A DNA stretch of 64,000 bases from Bacillota bacterium (GTDB lineage: Bacteria; Bacillota; DTU030; DUMP01): NCBI GenBank assembly GCA_030154105.1, contig JASKKP010000001.1:1-64000 (forward strand). The letters run 5' to 3'. A program made the translations under genes and the position numbers. Positions 42,437 to 52,276 of the stretch are shown here, one piece after another. The notes under the pieces are model-generated. The model made no database searches. It saw only the letters and a list, made by a program, of their open reading frames with translations, and was not told where the DNA came from. Position 1 is the stretch's first letter; every line of letters starts with the position of its first letter.

Positions 42437-42735
42437 ACTATCACCTCCGCTCTCTAGCATGGGAAGGGCCGGGAAAAATTATGCAGCAAAAAACTCTTTC
42501 CCCGAGGCGTTTTTCCCTAAAGCCCCCTCATACCCGGCAGGAAAAGGGGCAGAGGCGCCTAATTACTTAAAAGTGATGTTCCTCGCTCGCTATCCTCGCT
42601 AGTGATTATGCGCGCCTCCGGCGGAAGTGCCCGTTCAACGGCTGCGGCGCCGGCCGGAGGTTTTTCGCCCATTTTTTCCACGGCACGGGGAAAAGTGATC
42701 CTGCCGCGGTTTGATACCGGAAGGGGAGCCAAGGT
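42437..42735 (+). other. Divergent region upstream of mrfA
   Basis: No gene is visible. Near 42612-42667, CCTCCGG and CCGGAGG close a long GC-rich stem followed by TTTTTC, which looks like a terminator or attenuator in the leader of mrfA, since no plus-strand gene precedes it. I see neither a clear sigma-A promoter nor a LexA box. Confidence 0.35.
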
Positions 42736-45060
42736 ATGGATGTCGAGAGGATCCTGCGGGCAATTACCACGCACCCATGTTATCAGGGTCAGATAACCTA
42801 CCGGCGGCACCTGCCCGGGCGGTCGGCGGCCTACGCCGAGCCGGCCGGACCGCTGCCGCCCGAGCTTCAGGCCAGCCTGGAGCGGGCCGGGGTCAGGCGC
42901 CTTTACACCCACCAAGCGGCGGCGCTCGACGCCGCCCGGCGAGGGGAGAACATAGTGGTGGTGACGCCTACGGCCTCCGGCAAAACGCTCTGCTACAACC
43001 TGCCCGTTTTGGCGGAGCTTCTCACCGACCCGCTTGCCCGCGCCCTGTATATCTTTCCTACCAAGGCCCTCACCCAAGACCAGCTTAAGGCGGTGCAGCG
43101 CTTCGGCCTTGTGCCGGCTGCCGTCTATGATGGAGATACCCCGGACACGGTAAAGGCGGAGATCAGGGAGACCGCCCGCATCGTTCTCACCAACCCGGAC
43201 ATGCTGCACCTGGGGGTTTTGCCCAATCATCTCAAGTGGCACGATTTTTTGGCCCACCTAAAGTTTGTAGTCATCGACGAGATCCACGCCTACCGGGGCG
43301 TATTCGGCACGCAGGTGGCGCACATCCTGCGCCGGCTGCGGCGCCTAGCGGCGCACCACGGCGCGAACCCGCAGTTCATCCTCACTTCGGCCACCATTGC
43401 TAACCCGGCCGAACATGCCGAGCGCCTAACGGGGCTGCCGGTGACGCTCATCGAAGGAAGCGGTGCCCCGCAGGGCGCGCGGGACTTCCTCTTTTGGCGC
43501 GTCCCGCAGCATACCACCTACCTGCGCGAAGTAGTGTGGCTCCTCGAGGTGCTCCTTCAGGAGCAGGCGCGCACCATTGCTTTTGCCCGTGCCCGCCAGG
43601 TGGTGGAGCGTATCCTGCGCCAGGTGCGCCGCGAGCTTGCGCCTCCTCTGGCGGCCAGGCTCACGGCCTACCGTGGCGGCTACCTCGCGGTGGAGCGGCG
43701 CGAGATTGAACTTGAGCTTTTTTCCGGCCGGCTTTTGGGCGTGGTGGCTACCAACGCGCTGGAGCTCGGTATCGACGTGGGGGAGATGGAGGTCTGCCTC
43801 ATTGCAGGCTACCCGGGAACCATCGCTTCCACCTGGCAGCAGGCGGGGCGGGTGGGCCGGCGCGAGCGCGATTCTTTGATTATCTTTATCGCCGTGGCCA
43901 ACCCCTTGGACCAGTACTTCCTGCGCCACCCGGAGGCGTTTTTTGAGAAGCCAACAGAGAGCGCCCTGATCGACACGGCCAACCCTTACCTCCTCCTGGG
44001 GCAGGCCCGCTGCGCCGCCCAGGAACTGCCCCTCACTCCGGCCGACCTTGCGCTCTGGGACCCGGTGCTGGTAGATCTGCTTACCATCTTGGAGGAGGAC
44101 GGCCAGGTGACGCGCGCCGACGGCCGCTGGTTTTACACGGGTCAGGACTACCCGGCGGAAAAGGTGAACCTGCGCACTACCGGGCGCACCTTCCAGCTGC
44201 GCGACCGGGGGGAGAAGAACCGGCTGGTGGGTACCATGGACGGACACACCGCCTTCTCCGAAGCTTATCCCGGGGCCATCTACCTGCACCAGGGCGAGAC
44301 GTACCGGGTGGAGGAACTGGACATTCCCGGCGAGACGGCTTATCTTCGCCGGGTAGACGTGGATTACTACACGATGGTGGGGCGCGAAAAGAGCACGGAA
44401 ATCCTGGAGACGCTGGCGGAGAAGGAACTTTACGGCCACCGCTTCGCCGTGGGGAGGCTCCGGGTACGCACGCGCGTCACCGGATATATTAAGAAGCACG
44501 AACTCACCGGCCAGGTGCTGGGCGGGGAGAGTTTATCTTTGCCCGAAGAGGTTCTGGAGACGGTAGGCATGTGGTTTTCGCCGAGCGCAGAGCTTACGGC
44601 CAGGGTCCGGGCGGCGGGGCTCGACCTTATGGGCGGACTGCACGCCGTAGAGCACGCCGCCATCGCCCTTCTTCCCCTCTACGCCATGTGCGACCGGGGT
44701 GACGTAGGCGGGCTTTCCACCATCCTCCACCCTCAAACGGGGGAACCGACGGTGTTTATTCACGATGCCTACGAGGGCGGGGTAGGTTTTGCCGAGAAGG
44801 GCTACGAAAAGGCCGAAGAACTCCTCGCCGCCACGCTGGAGGCGGTGGCGGCCTGCCCGTGCGAGAACGGCTGCCCGAGCTGCATTCACTCACCAAAATG
44901 CTCCAACTTCAACCGTCCGCTGGATAAAGAAGCGGCGATCTGCCTTTTACACGGTCTCTTGGGCCGCACGTACGAGCCGGCGGCCCCGGCCGGGATAAAG
45001 GCCCTGAAGCGGGCGAACTTAACCCGCCTCTTGGGGCGCCTGAAGGGGGCGACGGTATGA
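42736..45060 (+). CDS. mrfA: Mitomycin repair helicase
   Basis: This 774-residue DExH helicase is of the MrfA/YprA type. MrfA unwinds DNA in a UvrA-independent excision repair of mitomycin adducts in Bacillus. It shows PTASGKTLCYNLP (motif I), IDEIHAYRG (motif II), TSATIANP (motif III) and QQAGRVGRR (motif VI). The C-terminal DUF1998 part has four cysteines in CPCENGCPSCIHSPKC. The ATG follows GGGGAG. It overlaps mrfB by 4 bases. Confidence 0.93.
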   Translation: MDVERILRAITTHPCYQGQITYRRHLPGRSAAYAEPAGPLPPELQASLERAGVRRLYTHQAAALDAARRGENIVVVTPTASGKTLCYNLPVLAELLTDPLARALYIFPTKALTQDQLKAVQRFGLVPAAVYDGDTPDTVKAEIRETARIVLTNPDMLHLGVLPNHLKWHDFLAHLKFVVIDEIHAYRGVFGTQVAHILRRLRRLAAHHGANPQFILTSATIANPAEHAERLTGLPVTLIEGSGAPQGARDFLFWRVPQHTTYLREVVWLLEVLLQEQARTIAFARARQVVERILRQVRRELAPPLAARLTAYRGGYLAVERREIELELFSGRLLGVVATNALELGIDVGEMEVCLIAGYPGTIASTWQQAGRVGRRERDSLIIFIAVANPLDQYFLRHPEAFFEKPTESALIDTANPYLLLGQARCAAQELPLTPADLALWDPVLVDLLTILEEDGQVTRADGRWFYTGQDYPAEKVNLRTTGRTFQLRDRGEKNRLVGTMDGHTAFSEAYPGAIYLHQGETYRVEELDIPGETAYLRRVDVDYYTMVGREKSTEILETLAEKELYGHRFAVGRLRVRTRVTGYIKKHELTGQVLGGESLSLPEEVLETVGMWFSPSAELTARVRAAGLDLMGGLHAVEHAAIALLPLYAMCDRGDVGGLSTILHPQTGEPTVFIHDAYEGGVGFAEKGYEKAEELLAATLEAVAACPCENGCPSCIHSPKCSNFNRPLDKEAAICLLHGLLGRTYEPAAPAGIKALKRANLTRLLGRLKGATV

Positions 45061-46112
45061 GCCTGTTTGAGCGGCTGGCCAGGCTTCGCGCGGAACGGGC
45101 CGAGGCTACAAGGACGCCGGAGGCCGATAGCGCGCCCTCGGTAGCCTGCTCCGCGCCGGAAAGCTTCAAAGCGCAGATGGCAACCCCAGAACGGGTGCCG
45201 GACGAAGGGACCTTCGCGCGCCGGCCGCCGGTACCGGCCGCCCGTTTCGGGGCCTCGGAGGTCCAAACCGCCTGCGGTTCCTTCTGCCGCCGGACGCGCC
45301 CGCTGGCTGCAGCTCTCCCGGCCTTCCTGGGCCGGCCGGAGCGGATTCTGGCCAACCTTAAGCTTATCTGGGGCATAGGACCGGTCACGGAGGCGGCCCT
45401 TAAAGCTCAGGGGGTAAGGAGCCTCAGCGACCTTACGGAACACCCGCGCTGGGGGGAAGAGGCGCGGCGCGTGCTGGCGCTCGTCGATGCCCGCCGGGCG
45501 GCAGAGCTCAGGCGGCGCGGAGCGAGCGACCAAGAGCTCCTCGGCCTCTTTCAACCGCACGAGGTGGCCTGCCTGGACATCGAAACTACTGGCCTTTGGG
45601 GCAACCAGCCGCTCTTTCTGGTCGGGCTTTTGCGCCTGGAGGGGGGACGGCCCGTGCTGGAACAGCTCCTGGCCCGCCACTACTCGGAGGAGAAGGCCCT
45701 CTTGACCTACCTGGCAGAAGTCCTGGCCGGGGTGAGGGCGGTGATTACCTTCAACGGTAAGCGCTTTGACCTTCCTTATATCGAGCAGCGCTTTATCTAT
45801 CACGGCCTGCCGCAGCCTAAGGAACTCTTCCATGTGGACCTTTATTTTCATGCCCGGCGCCTGCCGCAGGCCTTGCCGAACCACCGCCTGGTTACGCTGG
45901 AGGCGTATCTCTTAGGGACAGAGCGCGAAGGGGATGTACCGGGGTACCTGGTTCCTACCATTTACCACCGTTTTGTGCGCACGGGCGAACCGGAGCTGCT
46001 CCTGCCTGTTCTGGAGCACAACGCCCAGGATGTGCTCTCCCTGGCCCGATTGCTTTACCTGGTAGGGCAGGAAGGGGAGGGAGGTTGCGGCGATGTCGTC
46101 CGCTCAGGTTGA
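45057..46112 (+). CDS. mrfB: MrfB/YprB-type exonuclease
   Basis: This 351-residue protein has an RNase H-like DEDD exonuclease domain. Exo I is CLDIETTGLWGNQP (about residue 176), Exo II ITFNGKRFDLPYIEQRF and Exo III EHNAQDVLSLARLLY. It acts with MrfA in mitomycin repair. The N-terminal ~100 residues are low in conservation. Its ATG overlaps the mrfA stop. It overlaps the following methylase gene by 20 bases. Confidence 0.92.
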   Translation: MSLFERLARLRAERAEATRTPEADSAPSVACSAPESFKAQMATPERVPDEGTFARRPPVPAARFGASEVQTACGSFCRRTRPLAAALPAFLGRPERILANLKLIWGIGPVTEAALKAQGVRSLSDLTEHPRWGEEARRVLALVDARRAAELRRRGASDQELLGLFQPHEVACLDIETTGLWGNQPLFLVGLLRLEGGRPVLEQLLARHYSEEKALLTYLAEVLAGVRAVITFNGKRFDLPYIEQRFIYHGLPQPKELFHVDLYFHARRLPQALPNHRLVTLEAYLLGTEREGDVPGYLVPTIYHRFVRTGEPELLLPVLEHNAQDVLSLARLLYLVGQEGEGGCGDVVRSG

Positions 46113-48330
46113 GCGCTTAAAGGCGGCCTTAAGCGCGGCGCTCGCCGGCTTAGAAAGAGAGCGCCCCTACGGTGAGGCCCTGGCGGCGCTGGCCCAGGGC
46201 CTTTTTCTCTGGCGGCTCAAATTAAACGTGGGTCCTGAAGAGCTGACTAGCTGGGGCGGTCCCTTTGCCGCGCCGGTTTGGTGCGGCCGTGCCCCGCAAG
46301 CGGTACGCACCCTACAGGCGGAACTTACGGAGCTCGCTCCGTCCAACGAGGACCTCGGCCTGGCCTTGGAGGCGCTGCATTGGGAGCGCGGGGGCGGGAG
46401 CAACAAAGAGCGGGGGGTGTTCTATACCCCACCCCAGTTGGCCCGTTTCATGGCGCGCCTCGCAATTCGACTGTATTTTCAGGAACTGGCCCAGCCCCGT
46501 AGCTCCGGCCGGCAGCCGGGTTCACCGGTGCATCTTGCGCCGAGTTTTCGCCTGGCCGATCCGGCGGTAGGGGCCGGGGCCTTTCTCGCCGCCGCCCTGG
46601 CCGAACTGGCCGCCCTTCCCGCCGACTTAAGGGGCGGACGGAGCGCGCTGGAGCTTCTCTCTTTCCTGGCGGGGCGGGACCGCGATCCGGAGGCGGTGTA
46701 CCTTACGCGCGTGCGCCTCTGGCTCCTGGTGGCGGAGGAAATAGCCCGGCACCGCTTTTTCCCGCCCCTTGCCGCCGTCCGCCCGGGGGACAGCCTGCGC
46801 GAGGAGCCGGAGCCGGCCGACATCATCCTGGAAAACCCGCCTTACCTCCGCCAGGAAAGCTTGAGCGCCGAAGAAAAAGACGCCCTGGCGGCGCGCTTCG
46901 GCCGCATCGTGCCCCGGCAGTCCGACCTTTATGCCTATTTCCTGGCCAACCTCAAAAATGAACTTAAGCCGGGTGGGGTGGCCGTTTTGGTGACGCCGGT
47001 GGCCTGGCTGGAGGTGGACTACGGGCGGGCGCTCCAAGAGGAACTCCTTAGAAATTTTGAGATCCCTCTCATCATCACTTCGGCCTGTGAGCGCTGGTTC
47101 AGTCAGGCGGCGGTCCACACGGCGGTGAGCGCCTTCATCCGGCCGGAGGAGGCGGGCCGGCGGCCACGGCCGCGGCGCCCGACGGCTCTGGTGAATCTAA
47201 ACCGGCCCCTTGCCGTGGCGGCAGAGGAAGTAGTGGCGACCGGCGGCCGATTTCCTCCGGGGTGGAACGTGGGTGAGACCTTCCGGGTGGTAAGCGTGCC
47301 GCGGACGGAGCTCGCCACCCTTACCCGGCGGCAGCGGCCGGTGCGCGCCCGCTGGGGAACGCTCCTCAGGGCGCCGGGGGCCTATTTTGCCCTTCACGCC
47401 GCCGCGCCGGACGCCTGGGTGAGCGCAGGTGAAGTGGCCGAGGTTACGCGGGGTTTTACCAGCGGAGCCAATGCCTTCTTCTTCGTGCGCGATGTAACGG
47501 CGGAAGTGGAACCACGTGTTCTGGCGGAACTCGGAGTCACTGCCGGAAGCGGCCTCCGGGTTATTGCGGCGCGGGGCGGGCGCCGGCACTTCGCCGTGGA
47601 AGAGCGTTTTCTTTTTCCCCTAATTAAATCGCCGCGGGAGGTAGCGGGATATACCATCCGCGAGGAGGAACTCACGTGGCGGGTGCTCCTCCTACCGCCG
47701 GATGAAGAATACGTACGGGGCCTGCGGGTCGCGGACTACATCCGCTGGGGGGAAAGGGAGGGCTTCGGCCGGCGGGCCACTACGCGTTCCCGCTCCTTTT
47801 GGTGGAGCCTGCCCAAACTCCTGCCGCCTCAGGTTTTGGCGCGGCAGTTCTACGACCGGCGCTTTAACTTTCCCTATAACCCCAGCGCTGCGCTCTGCGA
47901 CCATACCTTTTATTACCTCACCGGCTGCGCCGACCCGGAGCTTTTTGCGGCGCTTTTAAACAGCACCCTGACCTATTTCCACGTAGAGCTTTGGGGCCGC
48001 TCCAACATGGGAGACGGAGTCCTCACCTTTTACGGCCCGGAACTTTCCGACCTGCCGCTGCCTAAGCCGGGGCTTTTTGAAGGAGAGCGTGCCGGTGAGC
48101 TGAAGCGCCTCTTCCGCCGCCTTGCGGCGCGGGCGGTCCTTCCCATAGAAGAAGAAGTAGAAAGGAGCGACCGGCGCGACCTGGACCTCATCGTCCTGGC
48201 CGGTATGGGACTTACGGGCCTTAGTGCGGTTTCCCTTCTGGCCGAGGTGTACACCGCCCTTACCAAGCTTGTAGCCGAGCGCCTGGAGCGCTCGCGCGGC
48301 GGCCCGGCGCCCGGGGACGAAGATCGATGA
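46093..48330 (+). CDS. N6-adenine DNA methylase, Eco57I-like
   Basis: This class-gamma-like adenine methyltransferase has 745 residues. Motif I is ADPAVGAGAFLAAAL and catalytic motif IV is ENPPY (near residue 245). A central-to-C-terminal target-recognition part (TRSRSFWWSLPKLLPPQVL, FNSTLTYF-type LLNSTLTYFHVELWG) follows. I see no endonuclease motif within it. It starts inside mrfB, so it is translationally coupled to mrfAB, an unusual pairing of repair and methylation. It may be an orphan methylase or the left part of the defence island. Confidence 0.88.
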   Translation: MSSAQVERLKAALSAALAGLERERPYGEALAALAQGLFLWRLKLNVGPEELTSWGGPFAAPVWCGRAPQAVRTLQAELTELAPSNEDLGLALEALHWERGGGSNKERGVFYTPPQLARFMARLAIRLYFQELAQPRSSGRQPGSPVHLAPSFRLADPAVGAGAFLAAALAELAALPADLRGGRSALELLSFLAGRDRDPEAVYLTRVRLWLLVAEEIARHRFFPPLAAVRPGDSLREEPEPADIILENPPYLRQESLSAEEKDALAARFGRIVPRQSDLYAYFLANLKNELKPGGVAVLVTPVAWLEVDYGRALQEELLRNFEIPLIITSACERWFSQAAVHTAVSAFIRPEEAGRRPRPRRPTALVNLNRPLAVAAEEVVATGGRFPPGWNVGETFRVVSVPRTELATLTRRQRPVRARWGTLLRAPGAYFALHAAAPDAWVSAGEVAEVTRGFTSGANAFFFVRDVTAEVEPRVLAELGVTAGSGLRVIAARGGRRHFAVEERFLFPLIKSPREVAGYTIREEELTWRVLLLPPDEEYVRGLRVADYIRWGEREGFGRRATTRSRSFWWSLPKLLPPQVLARQFYDRRFNFPYNPSAALCDHTFYYLTGCADPELFAALLNSTLTYFHVELWGRSNMGDGVLTFYGPELSDLPLPKPGLFEGERAGELKRLFRRLAARAVLPIEEEVERSDRRDLDLIVLAGMGLTGLSAVSLLAEVYTALTKLVAERLERSRGGPAPGDEDR

Positions 48331-48359
48331 CGGGCTGGGAGGATTTGTACCGCTACTGA
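48327..48359 (+). pseudogene. Ten-codon gene remnant after the methylase
   Basis: An ATG overlapping the methylase stop (ATGA) opens a frame reading MTGWEDLYRY and then TGA. The arrangement is that of a coupled next gene whose body is missing. The DUF499 gene follows 58 bases later. It may mark the point where the island joined or where a former partner was lost. Confidence 0.3.
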
Positions 48360-48417
48360 GCGAATGGAACATTCCAGAGGAACGCACCGCTAAAGCATAT
48401 GACGAGGGGGATGAAAG

Positions 48418-51400
48418 GTGTTATCCGTGCTGGAGACATGCCGACTGCGGCCGGAGATCGAGGCCGGTACATTTAACCCGGAGGTATTTACGGCAGCACT
48501 TGGACCGGTGATTGAATTTTATCGTACCGGCCGGAGCGTCATCGACAAGATTTACACCGATGCCCACCTCTTCTTCCGTGAAGCTACATACCCCACTCAG
48601 GGCCTTCGCTTGACGTTGGGCGAAGTGTTTGCCCGAATTGCCGGGGATATGCTCGTGCCCGCCATCCACCGGCTGGAGACGGCTTTTGGTGGCGGCAAGA
48701 CTCATACCCTTATAGCCTGCACCCACATCGCCTTCCGGGGAACGGAACTTCAAGACGTTACGGCCGACCTAATCGACCCGAAGCTTCTTCCAGCGCCCGG
48801 CTCCGTGGCCGTGGTCGGCGTTGCGGGAGAGGAGATTCCGGTCCACAAGCCTAAGGGGGACGTATTGGTACCCTATACTCTTTGGGGTGAAATTGCCTAC
48901 CAAATTGGCGGTGAAAGCCTCTACCGTCAAGTCGAAGACGAGGCGACCTCTTACGCCGCCCCGGGCAAAACATATTTTGACACCGTGTTCGGGGGCAGGA
49001 AGGTTCTCATCATGCTCGACGAGCTGGCCCAATACGCAGCGCGCCTTGAAGCGGCCCGGCCAGATGGGGCGAACCAACTGGCTGCTTTCTTGATGGCCCT
49101 ACATGGCTATGCCCGCAGTCACCCTGGTATCGCCATTGTGCTGACCCTGGCCAGTGCTACAGATGCCTTTGCCAAGCAGACGCAGCGTTTGGCGGAGCTT
49201 TTAAGCCAAGTGCGCGGCGACGAAGTCGGCGAGGACGATGCTTTAGCCTTGGGGGAGAGAGCCGTACAGGGGGTGACCAGCGTGGTAGCGCGGGATGCCG
49301 TGCAGGTGATACCGGTTCAGGCCGCGGAGATTTCTTCCGTACTGGCAAAACGGCTTTTCCTTGCCATAGACCGTCAGGCAGCCCGTGAAACTGCCGCGGA
49401 ATACATGGAGATGTACCGGCGGAACACAGCCCTCCTCCCGGAGGAAGCCTGCCGCGAAGACTTTAAAGAGCGTATGGTGGCGACCTATCCCTTTCACCCT
49501 ACCCTGCTCGACTTTCTGAACGAAAAGCTGGCGGAAGCCGAGACTTTCCAAGGGACGCGGGGGGTCTTGCGGGTTTTGGCTGCGGCGGTCCAGAGCCTGT
49601 GGCAAAAGCGGCAGGCCGTGCCGATGATCCATACCTGCCATCTGGACCTGCGTTCGGAGCGAGTGGTAAACGAAATTTTCGGGCGCACTGGTTCCTCCGA
49701 CCTTCTTCCAATTCTAAATGCCGATGTCGGTAGTGTAGATACCGGCAAACTAGAAGGTGGCCAAAGCAATGCCGAGCTCGCCGACCGGCACAACCCGCAC
49801 CCGCAGGGCCATCCCTATCACGAATACACCTGGAGAACGGTCTTCCTTCACAGCTTGGTGGGCCGCGAAGAGGGATTGGATTCGAAGATCTTCGGCCTCA
49901 CCGAGCCCGAGGCTCTCTTTGCCGTGTCCTTCCCGGGCCTTACGCCGCCGCAGGTACGCATTGCGCTGGAGAGGATTAACGATGAGGCCTTTTACCTCCG
50001 GTGCGAAAAGGGAAGATACTTTGCCAGCCCTGAGCCCACGCTGAACAACGTTCTGGCCCGCATCCGCAAGACGGTTACCGAAAGGCAGATCAAAGAGCTT
50101 CTAGAGGAGATGGCGCGAAAGATTATACAAGGGCGGGTGGATCTCTTCCACGTTGAACACGATGTTACGCTGCCGGAGCACCTGCCTGATGGGCTGGGAA
50201 AACCCGCACTGGGAATCGTTCCTCCTACAGCCGAAGCTATAGATGTTGAGGCTGTGGTGACGACTAAAGGTTCCAACAAGCCACGCCTGGAGCAAAACTT
50301 GGTTTTCCTCCTTGTGCCGGAAACCGTAAGGGTGCAAAATTTTGAGCAGCAAGAAGTAATATCCACCTCTACTGTCCAGACGCAGGACCTTCGCCGTCGC
50401 ATCGAAGATTTAGCCCGGCAGGTCGAAGCTATTCGCCTTTTAACGGAAAACCCGCGAAAATACGGGGTGAATCCGGCGCGCCTGAGCGAAGACGAGTTCC
50501 GAGAGCGGTACGGAAGTCGGGGCAACGACTTAGAAACTGCCGTTGCCGGCCTGTATAACAGCCTTTATTACCCTGCCGGAGGCCAAATCGTGCGCCGGGA
50601 GATCAAGTCCGGAAGCGGTGAAAGCGGCGTGGCCTTCATCGAGCAAATTCGCCAAATACTTCTTCAGGACGGCGAGCTGATCACGAGCGGCAGTACCACC
50701 AAAGCTGACCTTACGAACCTGAGCAAACTGTTCTTTGAACAGGGAGACGTTATCAGCCTGGAAAAACTGCAGGAGAACTTCTGCCGCATTAGGAGCTGGC
50801 CGATTCTCGAGAACCCGACAGTCCTGGAGCAGATTGTCCGCGCCGGCGTGCAGCAGGGCTTTTGGTGTGTTTTCCGTATGGATGATCCGCTCAGCGCCAG
50901 GCCGACCGAATTCTATCACCAAGGGCACGAAATTCCTCTGGGCGCCGACCTTACTCAAAAAGGCTACAGTTTGGTGACCGCGCAGGGAGCTAAACAGCGG
51001 GGCTGGCTAGAAACGAGGAAAATTGATCCTCGCGAATTGGAAGAAGGCGTGATTTACGCCGTAGCCAGTGAAGATGCCGCCACCGTCGAAAAGGTAGCAG
51101 AGAGAGTTGCGGAAAAGTATGGAGACGTGCCGGCGGAAGATGTGGAAGAGGCTATAGCTACGCTTGTCCGGACCGGGCGCGTATACCTCTACCAGGGGAT
51201 GCCGGACGAGAAGGAGAAGCCGAACCTGATCTACGGGGCCCGGGCAACTCTTTATACCCTGCAACCCGGCGACGTCCTTATCACTCCTGCCCAGGCGGCT
51301 GCGCGCGGCTGGACGAATTCCGAAGCACGCCGGCTTATTCTCACGGGACAGGAAGGAGCGAAGAAATTTCTTCCTCTCCTTCGCCGCCTCGGCAGCATTT

Positions 51401-51639
51401 ACAACCGGGGAGCCCGGTCGGCCATCGAGGCTCTAGACTTAGCCAACCTGGAGCTTCCCGCGGGAGGCACGCTGCGCCTCCAGCTCAGCAACGTTACGCC
51501 GGAATCGATGAAGGCCCTGGGTGAGCTCTTCGAGGTGCTAAACGGTGTAGCGAAAGAAGGCGACGACACGGAAGTTTTCTTGGAAATAGCAGATCCTGAC
51601 GAGTCATGCCCGCTGATTCAGGAACTTAAAAAAGAGTAA
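48418..51639 (+). CDS. DUF499 AAA+ ATPase
   Basis: This is a 1073-residue predicted P-loop ATPase of the DUF499 type. Walker A is in ETAFGGGKTHTLIA (GGGKT at 91-95), and a Walker B-like IMLDELAQY lies near residue 200. The C-terminal half has repeated small alpha/beta segments and is not recognised. DUF499 ATPases are repeatedly found with DUF1156 methylases and helicases in predicted defence clusters, as here. The GTG at 48418 follows GAGGGGGAT. It is the first gene of the island. Confidence 0.88.
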   Translation: MLSVLETCRLRPEIEAGTFNPEVFTAALGPVIEFYRTGRSVIDKIYTDAHLFFREATYPTQGLRLTLGEVFARIAGDMLVPAIHRLETAFGGGKTHTLIACTHIAFRGTELQDVTADLIDPKLLPAPGSVAVVGVAGEEIPVHKPKGDVLVPYTLWGEIAYQIGGESLYRQVEDEATSYAAPGKTYFDTVFGGRKVLIMLDELAQYAARLEAARPDGANQLAAFLMALHGYARSHPGIAIVLTLASATDAFAKQTQRLAELLSQVRGDEVGEDDALALGERAVQGVTSVVARDAVQVIPVQAAEISSVLAKRLFLAIDRQAARETAAEYMEMYRRNTALLPEEACREDFKERMVATYPFHPTLLDFLNEKLAEAETFQGTRGVLRVLAAAVQSLWQKRQAVPMIHTCHLDLRSERVVNEIFGRTGSSDLLPILNADVGSVDTGKLEGGQSNAELADRHNPHPQGHPYHEYTWRTVFLHSLVGREEGLDSKIFGLTEPEALFAVSFPGLTPPQVRIALERINDEAFYLRCEKGRYFASPEPTLNNVLARIRKTVTERQIKELLEEMARKIIQGRVDLFHVEHDVTLPEHLPDGLGKPALGIVPPTAEAIDVEAVVTTKGSNKPRLEQNLVFLLVPETVRVQNFEQQEVISTSTVQTQDLRRRIEDLARQVEAIRLLTENPRKYGVNPARLSEDEFRERYGSRGNDLETAVAGLYNSLYYPAGGQIVRREIKSGSGESGVAFIEQIRQILLQDGELITSGSTTKADLTNLSKLFFEQGDVISLEKLQENFCRIRSWPILENPTVLEQIVRAGVQQGFWCVFRMDDPLSARPTEFYHQGHEIPLGADLTQKGYSLVTAQGAKQRGWLETRKIDPRELEEGVIYAVASEDAATVEKVAERVAEKYGDVPAEDVEEAIATLVRTGRVYLYQGMPDEKEKPNLIYGARATLYTLQPGDVLITPAQAAARGWTNSEARRLILTGQEGAKKFLPLLRRLGSIYNRGARSAIEALDLANLELPAGGTLRLQLSNVTPESMKALGELFEVLNGVAKEGDDTEVFLEIADPDESCPLIQELKKE

Positions 51640-51654
51640 CGTGAGGCACAGAAC

Positions 51655-52260
51655 ATGGCAAACCATACTACGGCGTTAGAGTTGGAACGAGACCTTCAGC
51701 ACCGGATCCGTTCATTTCTGGCTCGTGCTCCGTGGGTGCTGCGAATAACCGAATATAAGGATAAACCTGCACCGGTTCTCGTAGTCAAAGAAAGGGTTTA
51801 TTCCGGACCGGCACAAACGGAGAACCGGGAGAGAATTGAGAAAACCGTACTTAAAGACCGCGGGCTGCTGTATGGCCAGCCCCTTCGTCGTTGTCTGCCG
51901 GTAGTGAGCACTATTGTAAGTAGCGTTTGCGATGAGGCCCGTATCCCTTTGGGGCTGGAACGCTTCTTGAGCCCTGGGCGCATCACGTTTCGCGGGAACC
52001 TTCCTCTGGACGAGGAGGCCGGGGCTAAGCTTGCGCTCATCTTTAAGCTGAGAGAAGGCGTCCAGGATATGGACCGGGTGGAGCTCATGGCCTGGCGTGT
52101 GCAGCGCTTCAGTAAAGAGGAGGCAATTTACTGGCTGGCGCGCGCGACCTTGTACGGCGAGGCTGCCAGCCGCTGGGCACGGGCCGGCATGCGGATCATG
52201 CTGGGAGGGCAACCCGGAGATAAGGCCATACTCCAGATGCTGGAGAAGCTGCGCAGGTAG
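51655..52260 (+). CDS. Unknown 201-residue island protein
   Basis: This protein begins MANHTTALELERDLQHRI. It has a basic central part (VKERVYSGPAQTENRERIEKTVLKDRG) and a helical C-terminus. I do not recognise a family. It lies 15 bases after the DUF499 gene and 16 bases before the DUF1156 methylase, so it is almost surely a component of the same system. A target-recognition or adaptor role is only a guess. Confidence 0.75.
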   Translation: MANHTTALELERDLQHRIRSFLARAPWVLRITEYKDKPAPVLVVKERVYSGPAQTENRERIEKTVLKDRGLLYGQPLRRCLPVVSTIVSSVCDEARIPLGLERFLSPGRITFRGNLPLDEEAGAKLALIFKLREGVQDMDRVELMAWRVQRFSKEEAIYWLARATLYGEAASRWARAGMRIMLGGQPGDKAILQMLEKLRR

Positions 52261-52276
52261 AGAGGGCGATCAAGTA

